Shown in pieces: positions 26,567 to 35,460 of a stretch of DNA of 64,000 nt. Within the stretch, counting starts at the first letter, position 1; every line of letters begins with the position of its first letter. Where the stretch lies: assembly GCA_903911145.1 (NCBI GenBank), contig CAIWCD010000041.1, forward strand, positions 62,001-126,000, given 5' to 3'. The stretch comes from an uncultured delta proteobacterium. Its GTDB lineage: Bacteria > Myxococcota > Myxococcia > Myxococcales > 40CM-4-68-19. The notes under the pieces are model-generated. The model was not told the origin of the DNA and did no database searches. It saw nothing but the letters and a program-made list of their open reading frames with translations. Made by a program: the position numbers and the translations under genes.

Positions 26567-27817
26567 CTACTTCTCCGGCCCGCGCTCGCCCGTCTCCGGC
26601 GCCCACAACCATTCCTCAGCAGCTAGGCGATTCTCAATCGCTGGCAGGTCTTTCGATAGGAATTCTGACCATTCCTTGGCAATGCTCTCCTGCATTGAGG
26701 CAACGCCGGTGTCTTCGGACTTCGTCATGTCGAGAACGGTGCGCTTGTAGATCTGATTCCATTTTGTCGCGATGGACTTGCTGGTTCCTTTGAAGACGGT
26801 CGGCGTCTCCCGCGCAATCTTGAAGATTTGCTCTCTGGTGGCCGCGGGACCCGGCCCGAGAAGGAGCCTCAACACAACCTTCGTCGGCGAGACGCTGAAC
26901 TCAAAGAGCAGCATCCGCCCTGTCTTTGTCCACCCGGCCCCCTTGCTTAGACTCGGCACATCCCATTGTTTTGGCGCAAAGCGGATGTATGCCTTCGAAC
27001 AATCATCAAGCTGCAAACGCTTATCGTTCCCTATCGAGTTCTCGATGAAATCGTGGATCTCTCCCGTCTGCGGGTCAGGACGGTGCTCGAAAATGAGGTC
27101 GAGAGCCTGCCTGTGCTTGACGTAGAGCGCCCGGCACAGTTCCGCAATCTCCGAGTCACTCACGATGTGCCTCCTCAGCATCTGCGCATAGTGTCGCAGA
27201 AGGGTGCCAACGTCCTTGCCAATGGTGGATTCACGCGTCTTCAGCAGATATTCAACCACGTCGGCAACAACGCCGTAGTCAACGCAAAGGTAGCTCTCAT
27301 CGGATGGCTCTTCCCCATCCGGCGTGAGGAAGATGCCAACTACTTGGTAGCCTGGAAACGCGAGACGTACGCTCTCGCCATATCGTCGGAGCTGGTCCGA
27401 ATGCTCGGTGCTACCGATCTTGTTCTCGATGACGATGACCAGCTTGTTGCGGCCGTCGACGACCAAGATGTCGATGTTCGACCACTCTCGCCGAACCTCC
27501 GAGTTTCCAAGGTCCCATACGTCCAACTTCACGGGAGAGACCGGAGCCCTCTCCGCGGCGGCATCGAATAGCGCCCGCTGGAGGAACCGACGGATAAACG
27601 CGTCACCAAGCCCGTGCGTCCCGGCTGGGTTCAGGAGGAACGCCAGCATGGCGGAATGGCGCAACTCAGATCGGACCGCGCCAATCGCTTCGAAGAGATT
27701 GAATTCCGCGAGGAGACCTTCGAGCCTCTCGAGGTCTTGGTTCTCCACTACGAACGACTCAAGCGCCTTCCGCTCATCGCCGTCAGGATTTGGTGCCCCG
27801 TGTTGAGGTTCGACCAT
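26567..27817 (-). CDS. PD-(D/E)XK superfamily protein (PDDEXK_4-like)
   Basis: A 416-residue protein resembling the PDDEXK_4 family. The nuclease core is visible at residues 111-133: Glu111, Asp116 in NIDILVV, and Glu131-x-Lys133 in VIVIENKIGS. An N-terminal RSELRHSAMLAFLLNPAGTHG segment is characteristic of the family. Members are annotated as possible nucleases, often in mobile elements, and some occur near defence genes. The function here is not known; a phage-exclusion or DNA-protection role is inference. It lies next to an uncharacterised gene and a toxin-antitoxin pair in the lysogenic region. Confidence 0.68.
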   Translation of the reverse strand: MVEPQHGAPNPDGDERKALESFVVENQDLERLEGLLAEFNLFEAIGAVRSELRHSAMLAFLLNPAGTHGLGDAFIRRFLQRALFDAAAERAPVSPVKLDVWDLGNSEVRREWSNIDILVVDGRNKLVIVIENKIGSTEHSDQLRRYGESVRLAFPGYQVVGIFLTPDGEEPSDESYLCVDYGVVADVVEYLLKTRESTIGKDVGTLLRHYAQMLRRHIVSDSEIAELCRALYVKHRQALDLIFEHRPDPQTGEIHDFIENSIGNDKRLQLDDCSKAYIRFAPKQWDVPSLSKGAGWTKTGRMLLFEFSVSPTKVVLRLLLGPGPAATREQIFKIARETPTVFKGTSKSIATKWNQIYKRTVLDMTKSEDTGVASMQESIAKEWSEFLSKDLPAIENRLAAEEWLWAPETGERGPEK

Positions 27818-27959
27818 AATGTGGATTCTCCGAGCCTTACCAATTTCTACTTACTCCTATTCTCACGTTCACCGCTCGCCCAGTCGCCAGGCGCGCTCGC
27901 CAACGCCCCGACCGAACGACTGCCTCGGCTGCCACAGCGGCTTCGTGATTCGCGCCGGA

Positions 27960-28700
27960 TCAGGATTGGGGATGGTCACTCGGTAGTGCCTCGCGGAGGA
28001 TCGTTGCGAGCAACTTCGGATCCTGGTCGCCGAGAAGAGATGGCCGGCGGCGGAGAGCAGCGTACGCGGTTCGCGCCGCAATGGGCACTCGTTGACGGAC
28101 CGATTCGAGGTCGATCCACATGTCCTCTCGAATTGATGGGTTTGCCGTCTCGAGAAACTTGCGGATGAACTCCTGGCCCACCGCGACCCGCTCTCGGGAT
28201 CCAACGTCGGTCGCGAGTAGGATGGGAACGAGGCGAAGCGGAGCCAATTCCACTTGGCAGCCAGATGCCTTGCGCCGGTGGTAACAGGCTGCGGCCCAGT
28301 GCAGCCAAGCAACTTGCGGCTCATCTTGCGCCGGGGATTCCGTAAAGACGTTCGCCGCGTCCAAGGCCTCTAGTGCGAGGGACTGCGCCAAGATATCGTT
28401 GCGCGAATTCCGCGCTATGCGGCGTGCTCGGTTCAGATCGAGGAAATCGCACCCGAGTGCGGTCAACGCGGGTGACATCCATGACCACGATGTCTTCTTT
28501 ATACCCGGACGCTCAATGCGCCCGAGAAGGACGTTGCAAATGGCTCGAGGTCGCAAGCCAGCGAGTCTCGCTTCGAGTTGTTTCGTGTTCTGCGGTTCCT
28601 CGAGCTCCAGCGACTCGATGATCGCGTTCACGCTCTGCTGCTTCTCACCGGCCACGATGATTGAGTTCATGGTGCGAAGGCTAACGCGCGGGTCCGACAT
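27960..28700 (-). CDS. Uncharacterised prophage protein
   Basis: A protein of about 246 residues without a recognisable family. It is mainly helical, with two halves of similar character (LEARLAGLRPRAICNVLLG; LALEALDAANVFTESPAQ). The ATG at 28700 is one of several possible starts (a GTG at 28727 and an ATG at 28670 also occur), none with a strong ribosome-binding site. It lies between the PD-(D/E)XK gene and the repressor/protease pair on the same strand, so it may be expressed in the lysogen. Confidence 0.45.
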   Translation of the reverse strand: MSDPRVSLRTMNSIIVAGEKQQSVNAIIESLELEEPQNTKQLEARLAGLRPRAICNVLLGRIERPGIKKTSWSWMSPALTALGCDFLDLNRARRIARNSRNDILAQSLALEALDAANVFTESPAQDEPQVAWLHWAAACYHRRKASGCQVELAPLRLVPILLATDVGSRERVAVGQEFIRKFLETANPSIREDMWIDLESVRQRVPIAARTAYAALRRRPSLLGDQDPKLLATILREALPSDHPQS

Positions 28701-28745
28701 CGCCGCCCGATGCAGGCGAGCAACCACCGAGAATACGACTAGAAG

Positions 28746-29381
28746 CTACCTCCCTACGCTGACCGCCCTGCCCAGCCCCGCGCCGCCCAGCCGCCACGCC
28801 CGCACGCCGCCGACGCGCGCTGCTCCTCGGCCGGCATAGACGCGTCCGAGAGCCTCCTCCTCCAATGCATGCCCGTCGCCGCCGTACCGCCAGCGCAGCT
28901 CGAGCGAGTCCCACGCCGCCGCGGTGCTGACCATGCCGACGTCGACGAGGCGGCGCGCGATCACGTCCCAGCTCGCGTGCCGCCACTGGCGCCGGAGCGC
29001 TGGCAGCTCGCCCTCGAGCAGCTTTACCGACTTGCGGAAGGCACTCGCCGGCAGGAGCAGGGCCGCCGCACCGCGGTCGCACAAGCGTTCCTTGAAATCT
29101 TCGGTGAGCTGCGTGCGCCACTCGCTGGGTATGTGGAGTTCCATCAACTCATGCGCGACGGTGAACTCGTCGCGCGCCGCGTAGCCGCTCGCCACGAGCA
29201 CGATATGACCGCCGAGCGCGTTGCGCGTCGCGAGCCCGCGGACTGGCAGCGCGGTCTCGCGCTCGTGGATCGTGTGGCCCAGGCGCTCGGCGACCTGGCG
29301 CATCGATGCACCCGGCCGGGCACCCGAGCGTTGCAGCAGCTCAGCTCCGAGCGCCTCCGCGACCTTGCCCGCTGGCCCCAA
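28746..29381 (-). CDS. ImmA/IrrE-like metallopeptidase
   Basis: A protein of about 211 residues. The zinc-protease region reads FTVAHELMELHIPSEW (His-Glu pair, but HELMELH rather than strict HExxH) and is followed by ERLCDRGAAALLLPASAF, a strong ImmA/IrrE-family signature. These enzymes cleave phage or ICE repressors after DNA damage. It lies just downstream of, and partly overlaps, the repressor gene, so it likely controls induction of this prophage. The start is uncertain: TTG at 29381 fits the domain border; ATG at 29303 is an alternative. Confidence 0.66.
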   Translation of the reverse strand: MGPAGKVAEALGAELLQRSGARPGASMRQVAERLGHTIHERETALPVRGLATRNALGGHIVLVASGYAARDEFTVAHELMELHIPSEWRTQLTEDFKERLCDRGAAALLLPASAFRKSVKLLEGELPALRRQWRHASWDVIARRLVDVGMVSTAAAWDSLELRWRYGGDGHALEEEALGRVYAGRGAARVGGVRAWRLGGAGLGRAVSVGR

Positions 29382-29853
29382 ATCCCGGGATCGAGAGCAA
29401 GAGATCGATGACGCCGTCCCACTGATCAACAGTGAGCCCCTCGAGGCTTTCGAGCTTGGCGCCGAGGAAGTGCTTGCGGATGGCTTCGCCCTGCGCCCAG
29501 CTGAGTCGGTTGCCGCGTCGTTCAAGTGCGCCCTCCAAGCCAGAAGCGGAGGACACCTTGGCAGATCGGTCCGACACCGGCGCTGCTGCTGGCTTGGGTT
29601 GCAGGACGCTTCCGAACCCTGGCGGCGCGAGCGTTCCGGGCGGCGCGATCTCCCAGATCTTCATCACGGCGTCGCGGCCGGGATTCTGGCGATGCGGGCC
29701 GCTCATGCTCCACTTGCCGACGGCCGTCCGGTTGAACTTCAGCTTGGCGGCGAACTCGTCCTGAGTGAGCTGGAGCGACTTCCTCACCGACAGCGCCCAG
29801 TCAGCGAGAGCGAAGTCCTTCGACGGGCTTTGCGCAGTCTTCTTCATGACCAT
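29341..29853 (-). CDS. Prophage repressor with Xre-type HTH
   Basis: A 170-residue protein. The N-terminal domain is a classical Xre/CI HTH (WALSVRKSLQLTQDEFAAKL then FNRTAVGKWSMSG). The rest is a Pro/Ala linker and a short helical C-terminus, with no S24 peptidase domain; cleavage would instead be by the ImmA/IrrE-like protein. ATG at 29853 is used; ATG at 29847 is equally possible. It is divergent from the rightward operon and would bind the operators at 25190 and 29938. Confidence 0.75.
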   Translation of the reverse strand: MVMKKTAQSPSKDFALADWALSVRKSLQLTQDEFAAKLKFNRTAVGKWSMSGPHRQNPGRDAVMKIWEIAPPGTLAPPGFGSVLQPKPAAAPVSDRSAKVSSASGLEGALERRGNRLSWAQGEAIRKHFLGAKLESLEGLTVDQWDGVIDLLLSIPGFGASGQGRGGARS

Positions 29854-29928
29854 CTGTGTACCCGGCGCTGGTCTTCTTGGGAACTCCCATATGGAAACAA
29901 CGGCTTGGATCTTTCCACGCTGTCTCTG

Positions 29929-29957
29929 TTGACCGACTGTACCCCAACAGGTATAAG
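29929..29957 (+). promoter_or_regulatory. Early rightward promoter PR with operator-like motif
   Basis: TTGACC and TATAAG are separated by exactly 17 bp. The spacer carries TGTACCCCAACAGGTATAA (from 29938), a semi-palindrome TACC-N6-GGTA that matches the motif in PL. On the opposite strand the same site gives a TACAGT -10 with a poor -35 (CTGCCG, 17-bp spacing), as expected for a repressor-maintenance promoter that needs activation. Confidence 0.75.
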
Positions 29958-29963
29958 TCGGCA

Positions 29964-30215
29964 GTGCGCCACGCCACTCAAAGAACGAGTCCGCGACTCT
30001 CGCTGCGGCATGCCGCCGAGCTGTTCGGGGTACAGCCCCAGTTGATGCACAGCGCCTCGCGACGCTATCGCGCGGACGCCGGCGCAGAGCTAACCGAGGC
30101 GGTCGCAGTGGTCCGCGAACTGCGCACGCCGCACCTGCGGCTCGGCGAGTGCCGACACTGCGCAGCGTTCGCGCGAGCCGACGCCTTGCTTGCACGCCAT
30201 GCGGAGTCTCTGTGA
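29964..30215 (+). CDS. Small HTH protein, Cro-like position, possibly leaderless
   Basis: An 83-residue protein with an HTH-like segment (LSLRHAAELFGVQPQLMHSA) and a C-terminal GECRHCAAFARAD. The GTG start lies seven bases after the PR -10, about where transcription should begin, so the message would have no leader. Its place as first rightward gene opposite the repressor suggests a Cro-like role. The stop overlaps the HNH gene start. Confidence 0.55.
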   Translation: MRHATQRTSPRLSLRHAAELFGVQPQLMHSASRRYRADAGAELTEAVAVVRELRTPHLRLGECRHCAAFARADALLARHAESL

Positions 30216-30781
30216 GCACGGCCCGCATCCTCGAGGAGGAACAGCCGAGCCCAGTGCCCTACGCGCGGGTCAAGCGCCTGGCGGATGGCTCGGCCAGGAA
30301 GCCCGCGCCCGCGAGGGCACGGACAGGCGTTGCCGAGCGATTGGCGAGACGGCTGAGCGCCGACGCGGCTTGCGGCTGCCTGTTGTGGTGCGGCTCCGTT
30401 AATCGAAAGGGCTACGGTCAGATATCGGCCACTGGTGGAGGGGCGCCACTGCTCGCTCATCGCGCGGCTTGGGAGATTCACCGAGGCGCGATTCCCGATG
30501 GGATGTGCGTTCTCCATCGCTGCGACCGGCCCGCGTGCTGCAATCCCGATCACCTGTTCCTCGGGACGAAGGCTGACAACAACGCGGACATGATTGCCAA
30601 GGGGCGGGATCGGCAGCGCCCCCTGTTGGGCGAGTCCAATCCACAAGCCAAGCTCACGCGCGAGCAGGTGATCGAGATCCTGGCATCCGGCGAGAGCGCG
30701 GCGGCCCTCGCACGGCGCTTCGGTGTCTCGGCATCCACGGCGAAGGATGTCCGCGCCGGGAAGACGTGGAGGACTCCATGA
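30212..30781 (+). CDS. HNH endonuclease with C-terminal HTH
   Basis: A 189-residue protein. The HNH_3-type core reads VLHRCDRPACCNPDHLFLGT followed by ADNNADMIAKG; the C-terminus holds an HTH (ESAAALARRFGVSASTAKD). Such phage proteins are often free-standing homing-type nucleases or modulators of early transcription. GTG at 30212 overlaps the previous stop (GTGA). Confidence 0.78.
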   Translation: MSTARILEEEQPSPVPYARVKRLADGSARKPAPARARTGVAERLARRLSADAACGCLLWCGSVNRKGYGQISATGGGAPLLAHRAAWEIHRGAIPDGMCVLHRCDRPACCNPDHLFLGTKADNNADMIAKGRDRQRPLLGESNPQAKLTREQVIEILASGESAAALARRFGVSASTAKDVRAGKTWRTP

Positions 30782-31023
30782 CCGCGTTCCTCGCCGCCGA
30801 CGCGGCGTTCGGCCCGGCGTTCCCGCGCGTCAAGCGACAGAGTTCGGGCATCTACAACGGCGCGGGCGGTTACGTCGGCAAGCAGCGCGGCCCCATCTAC
30901 GAGGAAGAGTACGGCGCCTACTGCGTGATCGAGCTGGTGTTCGGCGGCCTCCTCGCGATTCGCGCCATCCCAGGCGATCGCCTCTGGATGCGTGTCGCGT
31001 CGCTGCCGGTGAGGCCGCGATGA
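30778..31023 (+). CDS. Small early phage protein
   Basis: An 81-residue protein of unknown family, with a mixed alpha/beta composition (AYCVIELVFGGLLAIRAIPG). GGAGG lies five bases before the ATG at 30778, which overlaps the HNH stop (ATGA); its own stop overlaps the helicase start. Confidence 0.6.
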   Translation: MTAFLAADAAFGPAFPRVKRQSSGIYNGAGGYVGKQRGPIYEEEYGAYCVIELVFGGLLAIRAIPGDRLWMRVASLPVRPR

Positions 31024-32414
31024 GCGCGCAGGTATTGAGACCCTACCAATCGAACGCGATGGAGCAGGTGCGCGAGAGGTTGCGCGCGAACGTGCGCCGC
31101 ATCCTTCTTGTTGCGCCGACAGGTAGCGGCAAGACCAGCGTAGCCGCGGCGATCATCGACGGCGCGCGCGCGAAGGGTGGTGCGGTGCTCTTCTTGGCCC
31201 ACCGCCGCGAGCTGATCGACCAGTGCAGCGCTCGCCTCGACGGCGCCGGCGTCGACCACGGCGTCATCCAGGCCGGGCACCCACGCTCGCTGCCCGGTCT
31301 ACCCGTCCAGGTGGCCTCGGTACAGACGCTCGCGCGTCGAGGGCTGCGCCCACGTGCAACGCTCATCATCGTCGACGAGGCCCATCACGCCAGGGCGAAC
31401 ACCTACGAGGAAATCCTCTCGCGCTATGGCCCAGACGTCCCTGTCCTTGGCCTCTCCGCCACGCCCTGGCGGCTCGACGGCCGCGGCCTCGGTGAGATGT
31501 TCCAGGAAGTCGTCGTTGCTGCGCGGGTGCGTGAGCTGATCGAGCAAGGGCACCTGGTCAGTTACACCGGGTTCGCCTACGACACGCCGGACCTTGCTCA
31601 GGTCCGCAAGACCGGCGCCGACTACAACGAGCGCGGGCTTGAGCTCGTAATGGATGGCAGCAAGCTCGCGGGCAACATCGTCGAGCAGTGGCTCGCCCAC
31701 GCAAACGGCCTGCGCACCGTCGTCTTCGCCGTCTCCATCGCTCACAGCATGCATTTGGTCGAGCGCTTCCGCGCGGCTGGCGTCGCGGCAGAGCACATCG
31801 ACGGCGAGATGCCCCAGGGCGAGCGCACGGCAATCCTCGCGCGTCTGGCGAGCGGCACGACGACCGTCGTCTCCAACGTCAACGTCCTCACCGAAGGATG
31901 GGACCTGCCTCAGCTCGAGGTGTGCGTGCTCGCGCGGCCGACGTTGTCAGTCGGTCTGTACCTTCAGATGGTCGGGCGATGCCTGCGTCCGGCGCCGGGG
32001 AAGGCGATTGCTCGCATCCACGATCACGCAGGGAACATCCTTGCTCACGGCGCACCCGACGCTGACCGCGACTACTCGCTCGACGAGGACAAGCCGAAGG
32101 CGAACGCGCTGCCCGCGCTCAGGACCTGCCCGGACTGCTTCGCTCTCTACACCGGCACGAGCTGCCCGAACTGCGCGCACGAAGATCCAGTTGGTATCGG
32201 CGAGCCGCGCGAGCTGCCCACGGAAAGCACCGAGCAGGTGCGGGCGATCCCACTCGAAGAGCTGCGCGGTCAGCTCCATTTCCCCGATGCAGAGAGGGAC
32301 AGCTACCTCAATGAGCTGCTCAAGACGGCGGCCGAGCGCGGCTACAAGGCCGGCTGGGCGGCTCACCGCTTCAAGAGCCGGTACGGCCACTGGCCCGCGC
32401 GGAGGATCGCATGA
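31020..32414 (+). CDS. SF2 DNA helicase
   Basis: A 464-residue superfamily 2 helicase. Q-like region LRPYQSNAM, Walker A VAPTGSGKTS at residues 31-40, motif II VDEAHHA near residue 119, motif III LGLSATPWRLDGRG, and the C-terminal domain with NVLTEGWDLP and LQMVGRCLRPAPGK (motifs V and VI). Near residue 370 there is a four-Cys zinc ribbon (CPDCFALY then CPNCAHED). It probably unwinds DNA or remodels replication intermediates of the phage. Overlaps both neighbours by four bases. Confidence 0.88.
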   Translation: MSAQVLRPYQSNAMEQVRERLRANVRRILLVAPTGSGKTSVAAAIIDGARAKGGAVLFLAHRRELIDQCSARLDGAGVDHGVIQAGHPRSLPGLPVQVASVQTLARRGLRPRATLIIVDEAHHARANTYEEILSRYGPDVPVLGLSATPWRLDGRGLGEMFQEVVVAARVRELIEQGHLVSYTGFAYDTPDLAQVRKTGADYNERGLELVMDGSKLAGNIVEQWLAHANGLRTVVFAVSIAHSMHLVERFRAAGVAAEHIDGEMPQGERTAILARLASGTTTVVSNVNVLTEGWDLPQLEVCVLARPTLSVGLYLQMVGRCLRPAPGKAIARIHDHAGNILAHGAPDADRDYSLDEDKPKANALPALRTCPDCFALYTGTSCPNCAHEDPVGIGEPRELPTESTEQVRAIPLEELRGQLHFPDAERDSYLNELLKTAAERGYKAGWAAHRFKSRYGHWPARRIA

Positions 32415-32839
32415 GCCCCGCTCCCAGCGCGCCCGAGCGCGTGATCTTGCATGAGACCCTGCTCGCGCTCGGCTCGCGGCCTGACTGTCGGGTGTTCCGT
32501 AATTCGGTCGGGCTGGCGCGAGATCCAAAGACTGGCCAGCACGTCCAATTCGGATTGGTCAAAGGCGCCTCCGACATCATTGGACTGGCGCGCGCAGAGC
32601 CTCTCCATGCGCTGGCCGCGCTCGAGCGCTGGGCTCATCTATTGCCCGCCAACGACCTGGCGCTCATCCGCGCAGCGCTGGCTCCGGTCGGTCGTTTCCT
32701 CGCGCTCGAGGTGAAGAGCGCGAAGGGCTGGGTGCGTCCGGAGCAGCTCGCATTCATCGAGATGGTCAAGCGGCTCGGCGGGATCGCCGGAGTCGTGCGC
32801 AGCGTTCACGAAGCTCTCGCCTTGGTAGACCGGCCATGA
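32411..32839 (+). CDS. VRR-NUC domain nuclease
   Basis: A 142-residue VRR-NUC protein of the PD-(D/E)XK superfamily. The core is FGLVKGASDIIGL (catalytic Asp) and FLALEVKSAKG (E-x-K), then PEQLAFIEMVKRLGGIAGVV. Such stand-alone nucleases act on branched DNA and often accompany phage helicases of the kind encoded just upstream. Confidence 0.85.
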   Translation: MSPAPSAPERVILHETLLALGSRPDCRVFRNSVGLARDPKTGQHVQFGLVKGASDIIGLARAEPLHALAALERWAHLLPANDLALIRAALAPVGRFLALEVKSAKGWVRPEQLAFIEMVKRLGGIAGVVRSVHEALALVDRP

Positions 32840-35460
32840 ACGACCTCAAGCGCGACTGGACTTGCGAGCGCCTCCTGGCTCTCGCGCGCAGCGAAGGTTT
32901 GCCTTCGACGCGGGCGCGCCGCTTCGGCTGCCCTGCGCGCTGCTCCGATTCCGGCGACACCGTCGCAGTCAGTGAGACCACCAGCGGCGCTCTGTGGAAC
33001 TGCCACCGGTGTGGCATCGGCGGCAGCGTGATCGATCTGCTTCAGCATACCCGCGGCCTCGATGTCGCCGGAGCGTTGCGGGAACTCGGCCCGCTCTCCA
33101 ACGTCGTGCCGATGCGCCCGCCCGCGCCCGCGCGCGAGACCCCTGACGCCGCGCAGCTCTGGGAGACGCTGGCGCTCACCGACCTGGCTGGCGTCGATTA
33201 CCTGCGTTCGCGCGGACTCGATGGGGCGCCCGCCGTCCGGTTCAACATTGGCAACAGCGGGAATCGCTGGCTCGACCAGCGCGCCCGCGAAGGCTACCGG
33301 CTGGCGCTCGCGCTCTTCGGCGTCGACGGCTCCATCGTCTCCCTGCAACTGCGCTCGGTGGTGGTGGGCGTACCAGCGAAGGACGCGAAGCGCTCGCTCG
33401 CGGGCGTCACCTATCCCAAGGAGGGCGTTGCGATGGGCGACGTCGGCTGGGCGCGCACAGCCGAGCGCGTCTACCTGGCCGAAGGGATCGCCGACACGCT
33501 CGCGCTGCAACTCGCTGGCGTTCCGGTCATCGGTGCTCCCGGTGTCGACCAGTTGAAGCGACTGCTCAACTTCCTCGGCGACGTCGATGGCCGCGAGGTC
33601 GTGCTCTGTCCGCAGAACGACCCTCATGAGAAGAGCCAGAGCGCGTTCGCCTCGCTCGCCGGCAAGCTGGCTGACCAGGGCGCGCGCGTACTCGAGCTGC
33701 TGACGCCGGCGCCGCACAAGGACCCTGCCGACTGGCTCAAGGCGATCGGCCGCGCGGCCTTCGCTGCTGCGGTGGCGCAGGCGCCCCGCTCCCGGGAACG
33801 CGCTCGTGAGCCGGACAGTGATGATGGCGATCGCGAGCTGGCTGAGGTGGTGCAGCTGGACCCAGGCCTACCCGATATCCGCATCACCGTGCAGCAGCAT
33901 CTGGTCAACGACGCAGCTGCCCGCGCGCTCGGGAGAGATGACGACCTCTTCCAGCGCGCCGGTCTATTGGTCCACGTCATCCGCTCACCCGACAAATCGA
34001 AGACGACCGGCCTTCAGCGTCCCCCAGCGGCTCCCCACATCAAACCACTGCCACTGGCCGTCCTGCGCGAGCGACTGACGGCGGTGGCCAGCTGGTCGAA
34101 GTTCAACAAGACCGAGCACGCCTGGATGCCGGCGCATCCGCCCGACTGGTCAGTCGCAGCTCTTCACGCGCGCGGCACCTGGATGGTGGTGAGGCCGATC
34201 GCCGGTGTCGTCGAAGTGCCGGTGCTCCGGCCCGATGGGTCCGTTCTCGACGAGCCCGGCTACGACGACTCCACTGAGCTGCTCTTCGAGCCGAGCGCGG
34301 AATACCTGCCGGTGCCGGAGCAGCCGACGCTCGCCGAGGCAAAGGCGGCGATGGCCGAGCTGCTGGAGATTGTCGCCGACTTTCCCTTCGAGCGTCCGGA
34401 GCACCAATCCGCCTGGGTCGCGGCGCTGCTCACGCCCTTCGCGCGGCACGCCTTCTCTGGGCCGACGCCGCTGACGCTTATCGATGCGAACAGCCGCGGC
34501 GCCGGCAAGTCTCTACTCGCTGACCTTATCTCTCTCGTCTTCTGCGGGAGGCCGATGGCGAGGATGAGCTTCACCGACGACGACGCGGAGATGGCCAAGC
34601 GCGTGATGTCGATCGCACTCGCCGGAGATCCTCTGGTGCTCTTCGATAACGTCGAGGGGCTCCTCGGTGGTCAGACGCTTAACAAGACGCTGACCGCGGA
34701 GACGGTGCGCGACCGCCTGCTCAACACTAATGATGCGCCCGAGGTCCCAATCACCACGCAATGGTTGGCGACCGGCAACAACGTCCTGCTCTTTCCAGAC
34801 ACCACCCGGCGCACGCTGCACGTGCGGCTTGCTACCCAACTCGAGAAGCCAGAGGAGCGCGAGGGATTCCAACACGCTGACATTCGCGCATGGGTGCGCG
34901 CCGAGCGCCTGCGCTTGGTTCGGGCAGCCCTCACCGTCCTGCGCGCGTACACCGCTGCCGGCAGTCCAGATCAGAATCTCAAGCCATGGGGCTCATTCGA
35001 GGGCTGGTCGCGGATGATCCGCCACGCGCTCGTCTGGGTTGGCCTTCCAGACCCAGGCCTCACCCGCGAGGAACTCACCTCCGGAGCGGACACCGACGCG
35101 GAGCTGGCCGACCAGTTGGTTGTCGGGTGGAATCAGCTCGACGTGATGGGCGGTGGGTACACGGTTCGCGAAGCGCTCAAAAGGGTCGAAGAGGAGCCGA
35201 GGGACCTGGCTGACCTCAAGGAAGCGCTGGATGCCCTCTGCAGCGGGAAGCCACCCACGGTTCGAATGGTGTCCAACCGTCTAAAGAGATTCAGAGATCG
35301 AGTCGTCGGAGGGAAGCAACTGCACATGGAAAACGACCGCGACCACTTTGCAAGGTGGAGCGTCAGGAAGGTCGAAGTGCGGACTCTGCGGACTCTTGCG
35401 GACTCTTCTCAAACCCAGAGGGTTGAAAATTTCTTCTCTAAGAATCCAGGTGACGCATGA
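32836..35460 (+). CDS. Primase-helicase fusion protein
   Basis: An 874-residue replication protein. Cys32, Cys36, Cys56 and Cys59 form a CHC2-type primase zinc finger. A TOPRIM-like region follows (residues 210-265: VYLAEGIADTLALQLAG, VLCPQNDP). The second half carries a helicase-type ATPase with Walker A SRGAGKS near residue 555 and Walker-B-like PLVLFDNVEG near residue 600, then a segment like phage DUF3987/D5-like helicases. It would prime and unwind phage DNA. Its last 60 bases include one arm of an unusual inverted repeat, and its stop overlaps the next start (ATGA). Confidence 0.83.
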   Translation: MNDLKRDWTCERLLALARSEGLPSTRARRFGCPARCSDSGDTVAVSETTSGALWNCHRCGIGGSVIDLLQHTRGLDVAGALRELGPLSNVVPMRPPAPARETPDAAQLWETLALTDLAGVDYLRSRGLDGAPAVRFNIGNSGNRWLDQRAREGYRLALALFGVDGSIVSLQLRSVVVGVPAKDAKRSLAGVTYPKEGVAMGDVGWARTAERVYLAEGIADTLALQLAGVPVIGAPGVDQLKRLLNFLGDVDGREVVLCPQNDPHEKSQSAFASLAGKLADQGARVLELLTPAPHKDPADWLKAIGRAAFAAAVAQAPRSRERAREPDSDDGDRELAEVVQLDPGLPDIRITVQQHLVNDAAARALGRDDDLFQRAGLLVHVIRSPDKSKTTGLQRPPAAPHIKPLPLAVLRERLTAVASWSKFNKTEHAWMPAHPPDWSVAALHARGTWMVVRPIAGVVEVPVLRPDGSVLDEPGYDDSTELLFEPSAEYLPVPEQPTLAEAKAAMAELLEIVADFPFERPEHQSAWVAALLTPFARHAFSGPTPLTLIDANSRGAGKSLLADLISLVFCGRPMARMSFTDDDAEMAKRVMSIALAGDPLVLFDNVEGLLGGQTLNKTLTAETVRDRLLNTNDAPEVPITTQWLATGNNVLLFPDTTRRTLHVRLATQLEKPEEREGFQHADIRAWVRAERLRLVRAALTVLRAYTAAGSPDQNLKPWGSFEGWSRMIRHALVWVGLPDPGLTREELTSGADTDAELADQLVVGWNQLDVMGGGYTVREALKRVEEEPRDLADLKEALDALCSGKPPTVRMVSNRLKRFRDRVVGGKQLHMENDRDHFARWSVRKVEVRTLRTLADSSQTQRVENFFSKNPGDA

